This document shows, piece after piece, positions 12,001 to 20,484 of a stretch of 64,000 nt of DNA. Source of the DNA: Crambe crambe (lineage: Eukaryota > Porifera > Demospongiae > Poecilosclerida > Crambeidae); contig OZ004582.1 in assembly GCA_963924555.1 (NCBI GenBank), positions 8,713,927 through 8,777,926 of the forward strand, given 5' to 3'. The notes under the pieces are model-generated. The model saw nothing but the letters and a program-made list of their open reading frames with translations. It was not told where the DNA came from and did not search any database. A program made the translations under genes and the position numbers. Position 1 is the first letter of the stretch; each line of letters begins with the position of its first letter.

Positions 12001-14969
12001 GTAGCTGTATTGGTTTCTTAAGGGAGAGTTTACAGACAAAAAAGTTGGGAAGAGCACTAGAAATGAAGGCAACCCTAGCAAGACAAGTGACAGAACTAGC
12101 TACTGATTTTCAACCTGATGTACTGAGACCTAGTGCTGAAGCCAACATCAAGTTTTCATCTTCACCAAACTTTCCATCTCTTTGTCAGAATTTCGGTCAA
12201 TTATTCTCACCGGGATCTACAGATTCTTCGAGGTCATATGCCACTGGGAAAGGGTTGGAGGTAGCAGTGGTTGGGGAAAAATCTACTGTTATTCTTCATG
12301 CTGTAAACTTTAAAGGCAAACCATTAGGGAAGCTCGTCAAATCGTTAGAATGTGAGGTTGTATCTGAGATAACAGGTGCCACAGTGAGTGGTATTGTTAC
12401 TAAACAAGAACAGAGTCAGTATGAATTAAGCTATCAGCCTATTGTCAAAGGAAGGCATCAGTTACACATTAAAGTCGACGATCAACACATCAAAAGTAGC
12501 CCATTCACTGTAACAGTGAAGTTACCAGTTGAGAAAATTGGTACTTCAATTCGAACTATTAGTGGACTGAAAAGACCATGGGGAGTGGCTATCAACCTGA
12601 GAGGAGATTTGATAGTAACTGAATGGGATAAGCATTGTGCATCTATCTTCAGCCCCAATGGAAAGAAGCTTCAGTCATTTGGTAAATATGGTACCAAGAA
12701 CGGACAATTTATTCATCCTTGTGGACTGACAGTTGATGGCGAGGGAAATGCTATAATCGCGGATAATTATAATTGTCGTATTCAGAAGTTCACGTCAGAT
12801 GGTCTGTTTCTTGCTGCAGTTGGTACTGAAGGTAATGGACCATTGCAGTTTGATCATCCCAAGGATATTGCATTCAATGCTAGTAATGATAAGATATATG
12901 TAGTGGATAAAAACAACCGTGTTCAAGTTCTGAATCCCGACCTTACCTTCTCCAGCACTTTTGGGAAAACAGGAAACTCTAAAGGGCAGTTCAATGCACC
13001 TTGGGGTATTGCCTGTGATAGCACTGGGAATGTTTATGTGGCTGATAGTTCCAACAATCATATTCAAGTCTTCACGGCTGATGGACACTTTTTGAGAAAA
13101 TTTCAGATTTACGATCATGCTGAGAGCGAGGCAGTACACAGACCAGTTGGTATCACTATTGATGCCAATGATTTCATTTACATCAGTGAGAGTTGGAAAC
13201 ATCGTGTCTTCGTTCTCACTTCTGAGGGTCAGTTTGTGACGTCACTTGGTCAAGAAGGGACTGAAGTGGGCAAGTTTGAGTGTCCTCGTGGACTTGCAGT
13301 GGCTGATGGTGGAGTTGTTTACGTGTGTGACAGAGATAACAATCGTATTCAAATATTCTAGGCCAAAAAAAAAAAAAAAAAAAAAAAAAAAAGAAAGAAA
13401 AAGAGCAGATATAACAATTCTTTTCTTTTTATATGTACTCTCTTCAATGATAATTCAATTTTTATGCCATTACCACAAACACAGGATGTAATCATGATAT
13501 CCTGTTTTACCTGTAGGACCAGTATGCTAACATGCCCTACCAGTCATGGGGGATGCTACCTCTTGGGGAGGGCCACACCCTCTTTAGCATTGAAGGGGGT
13601 ATAGCTGATATCGAAGTAGAGATACAAGTAAGTCTGGAACTGAATCCAAAACCATGACTACTCTCCCATGAAGCCTGTGGCTATTATATGAGTCAGCACT
13701 AGAGCAATAATAGTTCAATTTGATGCAAGCATTCTGGCATGCCATCCTAATGGAGTGGAACCCCTCAATGTGAACTCCTTGAAGTGCACATATTATTTTA
13801 TAGTTAATATGATCAGGACAGTGTTAATTCACCTTTGTAATGAGGATATTTCTAGTGAATACTCTATTCTGGTGTCCTACATTAAGGGTAGAGTACTTCT
13901 GAATAATAATTGACTTCTTTGCCAGGGGGACACAAGTACTCTAGTGGGTCCTCTTGAACGACCTCCTCTGACACACCTCCTCAACCAACCAATGACTACA
14001 TTACAACTCATGGCGGCCCTCACCAAAACGGGTGCCAACTTCTTCCCCGAAGGAGATGCAGCCAAGTATGTCAGCATTACCAAGAAGCACCACTTTGTGG
14101 AAGAGCAGATGTATAGGAGTATGGCATTGGCTAGTTGTGGTTTTGGTTTTCAATGGAGCCAATGGAACAGTGATGTCAGTCCTGGGAAAGTGGTGATTAG
14201 AGTGGCCAAGGGTAACACTGAGTCTGACAAGCAGAGTCCTCAGAATGTATGTTCATCTAGCAACTATAGATAGTCTATTAATTTTGTATTCAGTTAAACC
14301 CTTGATCATTTGCTATAATTATCTGTACCAACTTTCCCAATTCTTCACCGAATTTCACAAAACACCATCAGAAAGGCTCCCTCAATGAGCTGGTTTTTGA
14401 AATTTGAAATTTGGTTAAGAATTGATAGCGAATGATAAAATTTTGTTTAAGTGTGTCTGGACGAAGAAATGAATTAAAATGATCACATAAAGGACAAAGG
14501 TTTACAATAATTACCCCCCCCCCCTTTTTTTTTTAAAGTTGAAATGGAGAAACTATGTTGGAGGCAATCACTGCTTCAGGCTACAAGTCTCAGAAGAAGA
14601 CGAGCGTTTTTCATTGGACATGGATAGTAATTGCTTGGTAAGAGACTCGATCACATCATAATTATGTTGTGTATCTGAGGCTTCCACTTGATAACTGAAC
14701 CCTGTAATAAGTTTCGGAAGCAGAAAAAAGTGTTTTCATTAAAGGGGTGCGCATTCTGGGATGAATTGATGTGATTTTCAGGAAGAGATTCTTGTCTGTA
14801 TAACCTGTCCTGTATTATATTATAATTATAGACACATCCTGATGTTTATTCTGCCTTGGAACATGAGGCCTCTCCTGCTATCAAAAAGATAATGAAAGAA
14901 ACTTCCTCTGTTCACTTTGAGGCTGTCAAAACATGGCTCACTGCTACTAAACCACTCACATTTGCTTAA
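1..14969 (+). CDS. DNAI7: DNAI7/CASC1-like axonemal protein, 3' part of the gene (5' end outside window)
   Basis: Ten coding exons are readable: <1-169, 380-529, 860-1178, 1499-1583, 9468-9617, 9812-9956, 10168-10274, 10457-10518, 13517-13627, 13926-14246, 14539-14637 and 14832-14969 (twelve blocks in all, the first open at the window edge). Every junction is GT-AG and in phase. The protein contains KNPRLKTFSFQELPGFSL, RPAGGPILLNILELPPQPK and PEDPQVARWDDENKMWRTNG, and ends WLTATKPLTFA before TAA. These match, from memory of the family, the C-terminal half of CASC1/DNAI7, a factor tied to axonemal inner dynein arms and ciliary motility. Odd points: the 860-1178 exon encodes a long Arg-Ser/Gly-Lys-Arg low-complexity run; one intron is about 7.9 kb; another intron (10519-13516) contains a complete TRIM-NHL gene. 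Family assignment is fairly secure; a role in cilia is inferred from the family. Confidence 0.8.
860..1178 (+). repeat. RS-type low-complexity coding repeat inside a DNAI7-like exon
   Basis: The exon is in frame with both neighbours (AG|G on the left, AAG|gtcact on the right). From about 985 to 1167 it is an imperfect short-period repeat on GGAAGAGGAG with AGGAG-type variants, encoding a basic run of Ser, Arg, Gly and Lys after an acidic Glu-rich stretch. I do not recall such a tract in vertebrate family members. It could be a lineage-specific linker expansion, or an unspliced repeat. Confidence 0.6.
1601..1705. mobile_element. MITE-like element with ~20-bp terminal inverted repeats and TA flanks
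   Basis: The left end CAGTGAACTCCCTCTAATCC is the near-perfect reverse complement of the right end GGATTAGAGGGAGTCCACTG, with TA directly outside both. That is the layout of non-autonomous Tc1/mariner-type elements. It is about 105 bp long with no coding capacity. Confidence 0.75.
3378..3545. repeat. Short-period tandem repeat on 'aatcaggaca(c/t)'
   Basis: Many imperfect copies of a 16-20 bp unit reading tctttaatcaggacatc occur in a row. The same phrase recurs dispersed at 6930-7060, 32830-33010, 34905-34945, 38600-38860, 42640-42740 and 43920-43990, usually in or beside MITE-like sequence, so this is probably part of a dispersed element family. Confidence 0.6.
4490..4655. mobile_element. 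GATC-ended inverted-repeat element, copy A
   Basis: It starts near 'ttgataccttgatc' and ends near 'gaatgatcaagggatc', which are inverted relative to each other, with a core containing 'gatcagctctctgctgg'. Related copies lie at 5467-5606, 8505-8642 and 14300-14438. There is no coding capacity; it is a MITE by structure. Confidence 0.65.
4868..5060. repeat. Three-unit direct repeat
   Basis: The phrase 'ctatttgaagttgatg' followed by 'acagatgtgatacataaa' and 'tgacccctctacta' recurs three times with small indels. Units are about 65-85 bp. Noncoding, within the large DNAI7-like intron. Confidence 0.7.
5467..5606. mobile_element. GATC-ended inverted-repeat element, copy B
   Basis: Same family as 4490-4655, inserted in the opposite orientation. 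It begins 'ttgatcccttgatcattc', has a core 'cagcagagagctgatcaacc' and ends 'gaatgatcggggatcaa'. Confidence 0.65.
8505..8642. mobile_element. GATC-ended inverted-repeat element, copy C
   Basis: It runs from 'cttgatccctcgataact' to 'agcgaatgatcaagagatc'. The two ends pair over roughly 40 positions with mismatches. The core 'gatcagctctctgctgg' is shared with the other copies. Confidence 0.7.
9113..9450. repeat. Direct duplication of a ~165-bp block
   Basis: Two consecutive copies run from 'tgtgctttttggttcccag' to 'ggtataattgagctgtgat'. The second has a few small insertions. The second copy abuts the splice acceptor of the DNAI7-like exon at 9468. Confidence 0.8.
10015..10125. mobile_element. 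TA-flanked MITE of the 'cagtggaacctcc' family
   Basis: The left end CAGTGGAACCTCCGAA pairs with the right end TTCGGAAGGTTCCACTG, flanked by TA on both sides. It is 111 bp and noncoding, and lies in the short intron between DNAI7-like exons 9812-9956 and 10168-10274. Longer relatives occur at 33226-33401, 37511-37660, 44645-44800 and 46740-46898. Confidence 0.75.
11247..13361 (+). CDS. TRIM-NHL protein (RING, B-box, coiled coil, filamin, NHL), intronless and nested in a DNAI7-like intron
   Basis: A 704-residue single-exon frame. The first in-frame ATG is 11247 (context caaaaATGG); an upstream TTG at 11238 is not a plausible start. Domains in order: C3HC4 RING at about residues 15-58 (C15, C18, C30, H32, C35, C38, C55, C58); B-box 2 with C-x2-H, CETC and HHSHQ near 110-150; coiled coil about 155-270; filamin/ABP280-type domain about 340-425, with SPFTVTVK at its end; about six NHL repeats from 430 to the end, with GQF.P.G and DNNR.QI.. 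phrases. This is the TRIM2/TRIM3/TRIM71 layout: an E3 ubiquitin ligase, often RNA-binding through NHL. No orthologue is claimed. It sits on the host strand inside intron 10519-13516. A tract of about 28 A begins 3 bp after the stop. Confidence 0.92.
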   Translation: MAEEAVKKLEEQLNCAICLDTYIDPKLLQCFHVFCKQCLVKLVVRDEEGQLILDCPTCRQITPIPARGVSGLLSAFHINHLLEIKKSLKKVETFEMGPKAIKGDTTQKDIISSGQCSVHNLKELELYCETCEMLICSHCALRGQKHHSHQYDMISSSYERYKEDLTAMLEPMEKKLGTIERSLAQLDRHCGKITTQQATIEMDISNTIKKIQEIFDARKEDLIKQLEQMTQEKLKDLAIQKNQMESIHVQLSSCIGFLRESLQTKKLGRALEMKATLARQVTELATDFQPDVLRPSAEANIKFSSSPNFPSLCQNFGQLFSPGSTDSSRSYATGKGLEVAVVGEKSTVILHAVNFKGKPLGKLVKSLECEVVSEITGATVSGIVTKQEQSQYELSYQPIVKGRHQLHIKVDDQHIKSSPFTVTVKLPVEKIGTSIRTISGLKRPWGVAINLRGDLIVTEWDKHCASIFSPNGKKLQSFGKYGTKNGQFIHPCGLTVDGEGNAIIADNYNCRIQKFTSDGLFLAAVGTEGNGPLQFDHPKDIAFNASNDKIYVVDKNNRVQVLNPDLTFSSTFGKTGNSKGQFNAPWGIACDSTGNVYVADSSNNHIQVFTADGHFLRKFQIYDHAESEAVHRPVGITIDANDFIYISESWKHRVFVLTSEGQFVTSLGQEGTEVGKFECPRGLAVADGGVVYVCDRDNNRIQIF
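13365..13394 (+). repeat. Poly(A) tract right after the TRIM-NHL stop codon
   Basis: An A homopolymer of about 28 nt starts 3 nt after TAG and trails into 'gaaagaaaaagag'. It could be the tail of a retroposed transcript or a simple repeat. I saw no clear flanking target-site duplication. Confidence 0.7.
14300..14438. mobile_element. GATC-ended inverted-repeat element, copy D (degenerate)
   Basis: It has 'cttgatcatttgctataa' at one end and 'attgatagcgaatgat' at the other, with the family's 'gagctggtttttgaaatt' in the middle. It lies in the DNAI7-like intron after exon 13926-14246. Confidence 0.55.
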
Positions 14970-15272
14970 TTAAATCCTCATCATGCAAATAGTAAAATAA
15001 TGACTAATACTGGTATATGATCTGGATATTATTATTATGTGGTGAATTAGTTATGTCTTGGGCTTTGTGACAGTGGTTGAACCTTTGAAATCCCCACCCC
15101 CTTTAAGATCCTTTGATGTTTGAATATCCATCCTCCCCATTTTAGCTGATGCATACATGCATAGACTGAGTGACATGTCAATATATTGGGGGGTGGAACA
15201 GGCTCATTGCACTTTATAGTTGGGGTGGAAAAGATACATGTAACAAACAGTACAGCTACTACAGTGTCAATC

Positions 15273-16935
15273 ATGGATGTTATTGAGTGGTGGAACTCTG
15301 TGAAGGCTAGCTATGAAGAATCAGTGTACAGAAATGGAGGTAAACTTTAGTTTGCATACACAAAAATAGCTACTGGTTTCTGTCCCTCTAGCTAAGGTTA
15401 GTTTTCTAGTGCTACTTTGGGCTATAGCTGAAATAACATTTCATTTCCAGATAAGCGTGTAGAGAACTGGATCTTTGTCCACTCCCCCTGGCCAACCATA
15501 ACTCTCTGCTTGTCCTACCTCCTCATGTGCACTGTTGGACCCAAACTCATGGCACAGAGAGAACCCTTCAACCTAAAGCCATTGCTGGTGATCTACAACT
15601 TCTTAATGGTCTGCTTATCTTTCTACATCTTCATGGAGGTAGCGAACTACTCCTACTGTTGTTCAAGTAGTAGTAGTCTGGCTTCATACTTGTTTTTGTT
15701 TTTTTGAACAATGCAGCTCATTATTTGTGCCAGACTCCTGGGTTATAACTTCATCTGTGATAAACTGGTGTACAAAGATGATCCGACACACATGAGGGTA
15801 CAGTCATTATCATTCACTATAGGCAGTTACAGCCAAAGAATGCCAAAATTTATATTTACTTACGGGGGGGGGGGGGGGGGGGGTTGTAGTTTGTAAGCCC
15901 TGTTCAATCTCTCTGCATGGTCTTTTATACAGTTAGCAGCAGCAATATGGTTGTTTTACTTCTCCAAATTCATTGAGTTTCTGGACACACTCTTCTTTAT
16001 CCTGCGCAAGAAGAACAGCCAGATTAGTTTCCTTCACATCTACCACCACACCTCCATGCTCTTCATCTGGTGGATAGCAGTAAAGTGGTATGCTGGAGGC
16101 ACATGTGAGTCAATAAGTAGCTAGCTAGCTGGCTGGCTAACATCAAAATAACAAAATTGATGCTAGAAAATTTTATGAGAAAGATGTGCCCAATATCCCA
16201 ATCAAAGATTTAAATCCATGATACTATGCTGGTACAGTAGTATAGAGGTGTCCTTTTATATTCGGAGGTCATTTAATACACAAAGTATGGTGGGACAGCA
16301 AAGGTGGAGGTGTCCTTTATTCGGAGGTTATAATAGCCAGAGACATCTTTTTGCCTTTTTCTGTAGCATTTTTTTCTCCGATGCTGAACTGTGTAGTGCA
16401 TACATTCATGTACACCTACTATGCCCTCTCTGTGTTCCCATCACTCCGCAAGTACCTATGGTGGAAACGATATCTCACAATCTTGCAACTGGTAAGGGAT
16501 CATATTGAGCTCCCACCACCTTGAATCCTGTACATTATAGAGCCATATTAGAGCTATGAGGCTGCATGACTAGCTATTATGAAATCCCTGTAACAATAGC
16601 TACTAGTAACCACAAAAAGTGGAAGGTGGACTCGAAATTTTGAAGTGGTCTTTAAGAAGGTGGTCTCTGGTCTTTAATTAAGGCAGGTATATTTTATTTT
16701 TGTCCGATAGAGCCAATTTCTGCTTGTGATAGTTGTATGTGTCTACAACCTCTACACTGCCTGTGACTTTGACAAGAGAGTGCTCTGGTCAGCTGTCATC
16801 TACTTGACTTCACAGTTCCTCCTCTTCTTGAATTTCTACTTGAAATCGTATTCCAAATCCAATAAAAAGAAAACCGATTCCAATGCTAATAACTTTATAA
16901 AGAGTGGAGATTTCGATAACCAAAAGCAAGATTAG
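15273..16935 (+). CDS. ELOVL: ELOVL-family very-long-chain fatty acid elongase
   Basis: Six exons: 15273-15339, 15451-15638, 15717-15797, 15933-16104, 16367-16491 and 16711-16935. All are GT-AG and in phase, giving 285 residues, the usual family length. The protein has the [16 protein letters not shown] segment, the catalytic histidine box HIYHH, the [16 protein letters not shown] segment and a Lys-rich C-terminal tail (SNKKK). Six to seven hydrophobic membrane spans can be read. Members catalyse the condensation step of fatty-acid elongation in the ER membrane (malonyl-CoA plus acyl-CoA to 3-ketoacyl-CoA). It most resembles the ELOVL4/2/5 group, but the exact paralogue is not resolved. The gene starts 304 bp after the DNAI7-like stop on the same strand and converges on the next TRAF gene. 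Confidence 0.93.
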
Positions 16936-16963
16936 TAGCTATATGAACTTTCAGACTGATTTG

Positions 16964-16969
16964 AATAAA
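16964..16969 (+). terminator. Likely poly(A) signal of the ELOVL gene
   Basis: AATAAA lies 29 bp after the TAG stop, followed by T- and A-rich DNA. Confidence 0.6.
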
Positions 16970-17162
16970 CCATTTTTTAATTAATAATAACATTATTAAA
17001 TAAGGGAAGGGTTTTTTCTTATTACAGCCTGTACAAAATATAGAGCAGCGTGATAAAAATAGCTATTCTCAGCACTCACTGTTTTTCTTTGTTCGTTTGT
17101 TGTTTTGTTTTTTGTTGTTTTTTTAAAAAGGTATTGTTACAACAAAAATTTTGTACCTGTGA

Positions 17163-18668
17163 TCAGCTAGCTGCCATATATTTAAACACCCGAAATTTTA
17201 AGCTATTATTCTTTACAAATCCTCTGATTTTCAGATCATCATGACGCATAAACTTCCCTTTCCCCCATGGTTTGGACATCCTCCCATCCTCTTTGACCCG
17301 TCCAGCACTAGCATTTGGAGTACTGTCATGATATTTGATAACCTCCGTATGATGAGACTCGTCATCCCTTAGGTTCAGCAATTGAACGTAAATTGAACCT
17401 CTAAAAGGCCACTTTAGTTTGGAATCGTATTCGCCCTTAGTTAGACTTATGAACACAGACATGTAAATTCCTTTGCCTGGACCATTTCCTCCAATATCGA
17501 CCCAAAGACACATGCGATAGCCTTGATCGTGAGTATAAAACAGGGGTGAGCTCCAACCCATATCACCTTGAGTACGGCGATTCTCGTAATCATCGAGTAC
17601 AAAGGTCAGAGGAATAATTGACGAATATGCTTGAAGAACTTCAATGGATTGACGATTTTCGTCCTGTCTGGTTTTAAGTTTGTCAAATTCCGATCTAAGT
17701 TCTCTGATGTCCTGTACTTCTTTCTGGAATTGTGCCTGCATTTCTTTCTTCTCTTGTAGCAACCTTTCAATGAATTTATCGTTTTCATCGAGATGGTTTT
17801 GCTGTTGGATGAGTCTCTCTCTTAAGGTGATGTAACTACTTGCCATCAGTGAGAGATGAGATTGCATATTAGACTCTAGATGCTCCTGCAGTCGGTCAGG
17901 AGGTATCTGTTCCATACATCCAGCAAACTCGAATTCACAAGGTATGGGATCAGGGTGATTACATTTGCAGTCATTTTCGATATGGTTTTCCAAGTCACAC
18001 TGTTTTAATGACAATCCACAACCATTTGGACAAGAAACTGGTCGAGATAAGCATTCTGGTTGGTGCTCTTCGATGACATCAATATATTTGCCTTTATATT
18101 CTTGACAGAATTCGCAAGTATATGGTCTAAATGCGCACAAGTTAGATTCATGATTCTTGAGAGTTCTTCTCAAAAATGAAGATGTGTGACATAAGAAACA
18201 ATCTACTTCAGCATATTCGCAACCCAAAAAACGACGTTCGAAAACTGGCTTGGTATTGAGATGCGCTTCCAATTCTCCCAACTCTCCTGACCAGTTGCAG
18301 CCTTCTTCTCTTAGACTGCACCAGACTTTGAAACTATACAGACTTCGATGTAACCTTTTATCAGAGAAAATATCAAACTCAACCCTATTGCAAGTGGGAC
18401 AAGGCTTTCTACTGGATTTGATACGCTCTATGCAGCTTTTGCAGTAGATATATCCGCAGCAAGTAGCTTGGTAAGGCTCACGGAGAACGAGAAGACATAT
18501 TGGGCAGTTAGTTTGAAGTTCCTTAGGTGGTTCTAGGAATTCACAATCGAAGCCAACTTCTGCGTCTTTCTTTGGCTGAAGGGATGCATCGAAGGCTGGG
18601 GGTGGTAGGTCTATTCCAGAGTCTTCTTCGATACGAAGTTTGTCTTCCTTCTTTAGCTTTGCCATCAT
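17163..18668 (-). CDS. Canonical TRAF protein (RING, TRAF zinc fingers, coiled coil, MATH), intronless
   Basis: A 501-residue single exon. Tandem ATGs at 18668 and 18665 give MMAKLKKEDK. The RING starts at CPIC (C55, C58) and ends at CPTC near 94. Several Cys/His TRAF-type zinc fingers follow to about 280, then a Glu/Gln-rich coiled coil to about 345 and a full TRAF-C/MATH domain (FYTHDQGYRMCLWV, KWPFRGSIYVQLLNLRDD, SKPWG) to near the end. TRAF proteins are cytoplasmic adaptor and E3 ligases for TNF/IL-1/Toll-type receptors, trimerising through the coiled coil. The complete MATH domain sets this and the next gene apart from the shortened copies elsewhere in the window. They stand in tandem, 141 bp apart on the same strand. 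Confidence 0.93.
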   Translation of the reverse strand: MMAKLKKEDKLRIEEDSGIDLPPPAFDASLQPKKDAEVGFDCEFLEPPKELQTNCPICLLVLREPYQATCCGYIYCKSCIERIKSSRKPCPTCNRVEFDIFSDKRLHRSLYSFKVWCSLREEGCNWSGELGELEAHLNTKPVFERRFLGCEYAEVDCFLCHTSSFLRRTLKNHESNLCAFRPYTCEFCQEYKGKYIDVIEEHQPECLSRPVSCPNGCGLSLKQCDLENHIENDCKCNHPDPIPCEFEFAGCMEQIPPDRLQEHLESNMQSHLSLMASSYITLRERLIQQQNHLDENDKFIERLLQEKKEMQAQFQKEVQDIRELRSEFDKLKTRQDENRQSIEVLQAYSSIIPLTFVLDDYENRRTQGDMGWSSPLFYTHDQGYRMCLWVDIGGNGPGKGIYMSVFISLTKGEYDSKLKWPFRGSIYVQLLNLRDDESHHTEVIKYHDSTPNASAGRVKEDGRMSKPWGKGKFMRHDDLKIRGFVKNNSLKFRVFKYMAAS

Positions 18669-18809
18669 TCAATTTTACTTATCCAATTAAGAGAATAGTT
18701 GACGTCATCATTGTTATTAAAATTAATGTCAAACAAGAAGATATACCAGTGATAAAAAAATTTTAAACAGTGTTCTAAAAGCACACACTTGATACAAAAA
18801 TAAGGGGGA

Positions 18810-20228
18810 TCACATCTCAAGAGCAACATTAGATACTCTAAATTTAAGAGTATCATTCAAAACGAACTCATCTGAGTTCAGTTTCTCATGACTAATGAAA
18901 TTTACCTTTCCCCATGGCCTAGACGTCCTTCCCTCTTCCAGTACCCTACCTGAAGTTGCAATGGGAGTAGTGGCATGGTATTTAATCACTTCTTCATACA
19001 AAGAACCCTCGTCTCTTTGATTGAGTATCTGTATACTAACGGTTCCCCTAAACGGCCAATTGAGCTGACTATCGTACTCTCCTTTAGTGAAATTAAGAAA
19101 CACAGACAAACAGGATCCTCTTGTTGGTCCTCCTCCTCCAACATCCACTAAGAGGCACATGCGATACCCACGAGGGTGCGTATAGAAACCAGGTGAAGTC
19201 CATCCCACATCTAATTGAATCAAGCGCTTTTCATAGTCATCCAACGTGAAAACGACTGGCACTATTGATAAGTGGGTCTTCAGCATGTTGATAGTATCAT
19301 GATCTTCAGCTTCACGTATTTTCATTGTCTCTAGTTCACTTCGTAGAGCTTGTGTTTCTGCTCGTAGAAATTGTACTTCTTTACTTGTTTCACCTGGTGG
19401 AGTTTTCTTAAAGTAATCAGCAATCAAGCTGGATACTTTTGTCTTAACAGCTGCTTCTATATACTTGTGGACTTCACTTAACGGCACCATCTGGGATGAA
19501 GATTCAGATATATGTACACGTAACTCACATTCGTAATTCAGGTGGTAATCAAAGTCTTTACGAAGGGGGCATACCCCACACTCATTAGCACAAGGGACAG
19601 CTCTAAACGGACACTCGTTCCAATGCTTCCCCACGACGTCTTCACAAGTTCCAGTGTAGTTATTACAATACTCACATGTGTACGGTCGCTGTAGACATTT
19701 CTTCATCTCGTGTTCTTCGAGCATTCCACGGGGGTACGGTTGCTTACATAGAATGCACATCTCTTCTGAAAACTCACATCCAAAGAAGCGATGTTCAGGT
19801 TGAGGATTGAGATTCAAGTGCTCGTCAAGATGCCGCAATTCGCCTATCCATTCACACCCTTGCTCTTTATTGGTACACCGAACTTTGAACCCATAGAGGG
19901 CGTTTCGTAGTCCCCTATCCACAAAGACATCAAAATCAACATTCCTGCATGCTGGACACGGTTTTTTATCGGTATGGACACGCTCGATACAAAGACGGCA
20001 ATAGATGGTACCACAGCAGGTTGCCTGGTACGGTTCCCTCAGGATATAGAGACAAATAGGACACTCTGTTCTCAGTTCTCTTGGCGGATTGATGAAGTCA
20101 CACGCAAAGCCAACGATAAATTCTCTTCTTGGGTAGCCGGGAGCCTTACTTACTGGAACTGGAGGAGGTGGTGATCTGTATAGGTCTCCGCCTTTCGTAT
20201 CGGAAGAAGAGCCACAGCATTCTGCCAT
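18810..20228 (-). CDS. Second canonical TRAF protein, intronless, divergent from POLD1
   Basis: 472 residues starting MAECCGSSSD at 20228. The RING begins CPICLYILREPYQATCCG at about residue 55, followed by TRAF-type zinc fingers, a coiled coil (about 265-325) and a full MATH domain containing FYTHPRGYRMCLLVDVGGGG and NWPFRGTVSIQILNQRDEG, ending VSNVALEM. It is clearly paralogous to 17163-18668 throughout but well diverged, so this duplication is old compared with the recent copies downstream. Only 256 bp separate its start from that of POLD1 on the other strand, so the two probably share a promoter region. Role inferred: signalling adaptor with ubiquitin-ligase activity. Confidence 0.93.
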   Translation of the reverse strand: MAECCGSSSDTKGGDLYRSPPPPVPVSKAPGYPRREFIVGFACDFINPPRELRTECPICLYILREPYQATCCGTIYCRLCIERVHTDKKPCPACRNVDFDVFVDRGLRNALYGFKVRCTNKEQGCEWIGELRHLDEHLNLNPQPEHRFFGCEFSEEMCILCKQPYPRGMLEEHEMKKCLQRPYTCEYCNNYTGTCEDVVGKHWNECPFRAVPCANECGVCPLRKDFDYHLNYECELRVHISESSSQMVPLSEVHKYIEAAVKTKVSSLIADYFKKTPPGETSKEVQFLRAETQALRSELETMKIREAEDHDTINMLKTHLSIVPVVFTLDDYEKRLIQLDVGWTSPGFYTHPRGYRMCLLVDVGGGGPTRGSCLSVFLNFTKGEYDSQLNWPFRGTVSIQILNQRDEGSLYEEVIKYHATTPIATSGRVLEEGRTSRPWGKVNFISHEKLNSDEFVLNDTLKFRVSNVALEM

Positions 20229-20484
20229 TCCCTCCTGTGGTTTTTTTTTTCCTTCCTCACCTCTCTTTCTAAATTTTCTCTCTAATTAACCGTAAGCCTA
20301 TGGATGGACGATCTTTTCCTAATGAAAACGCAGTACATGTGAAGAGTAGCTGTACAGTTGTTGTTACTAAAAAGGTACGAATGAAATAGTAAACATAATA
20401 TTGAAGTTATGCATTATCCAAATTTCTCAGATCCTTGATTTGCCTGTGAGGAAAATTTTTTTCCCTCCATCACTGAAATAGCTA
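20229..20484. promoter_or_regulatory. Short divergent intergenic region, TRAF gene / POLD1
   Basis: 256 bp between two start codons pointing away from each other, so it must hold both 5' UTRs and promoters. I see no convincing TATA box. Confidence 0.5.

Noticed and set aside
12795..13202. 135-residue minus-strand frame inside the TRIM-NHL gene
   Set aside because: Shadow of the NHL-repeat coding strand, no family resemblance.
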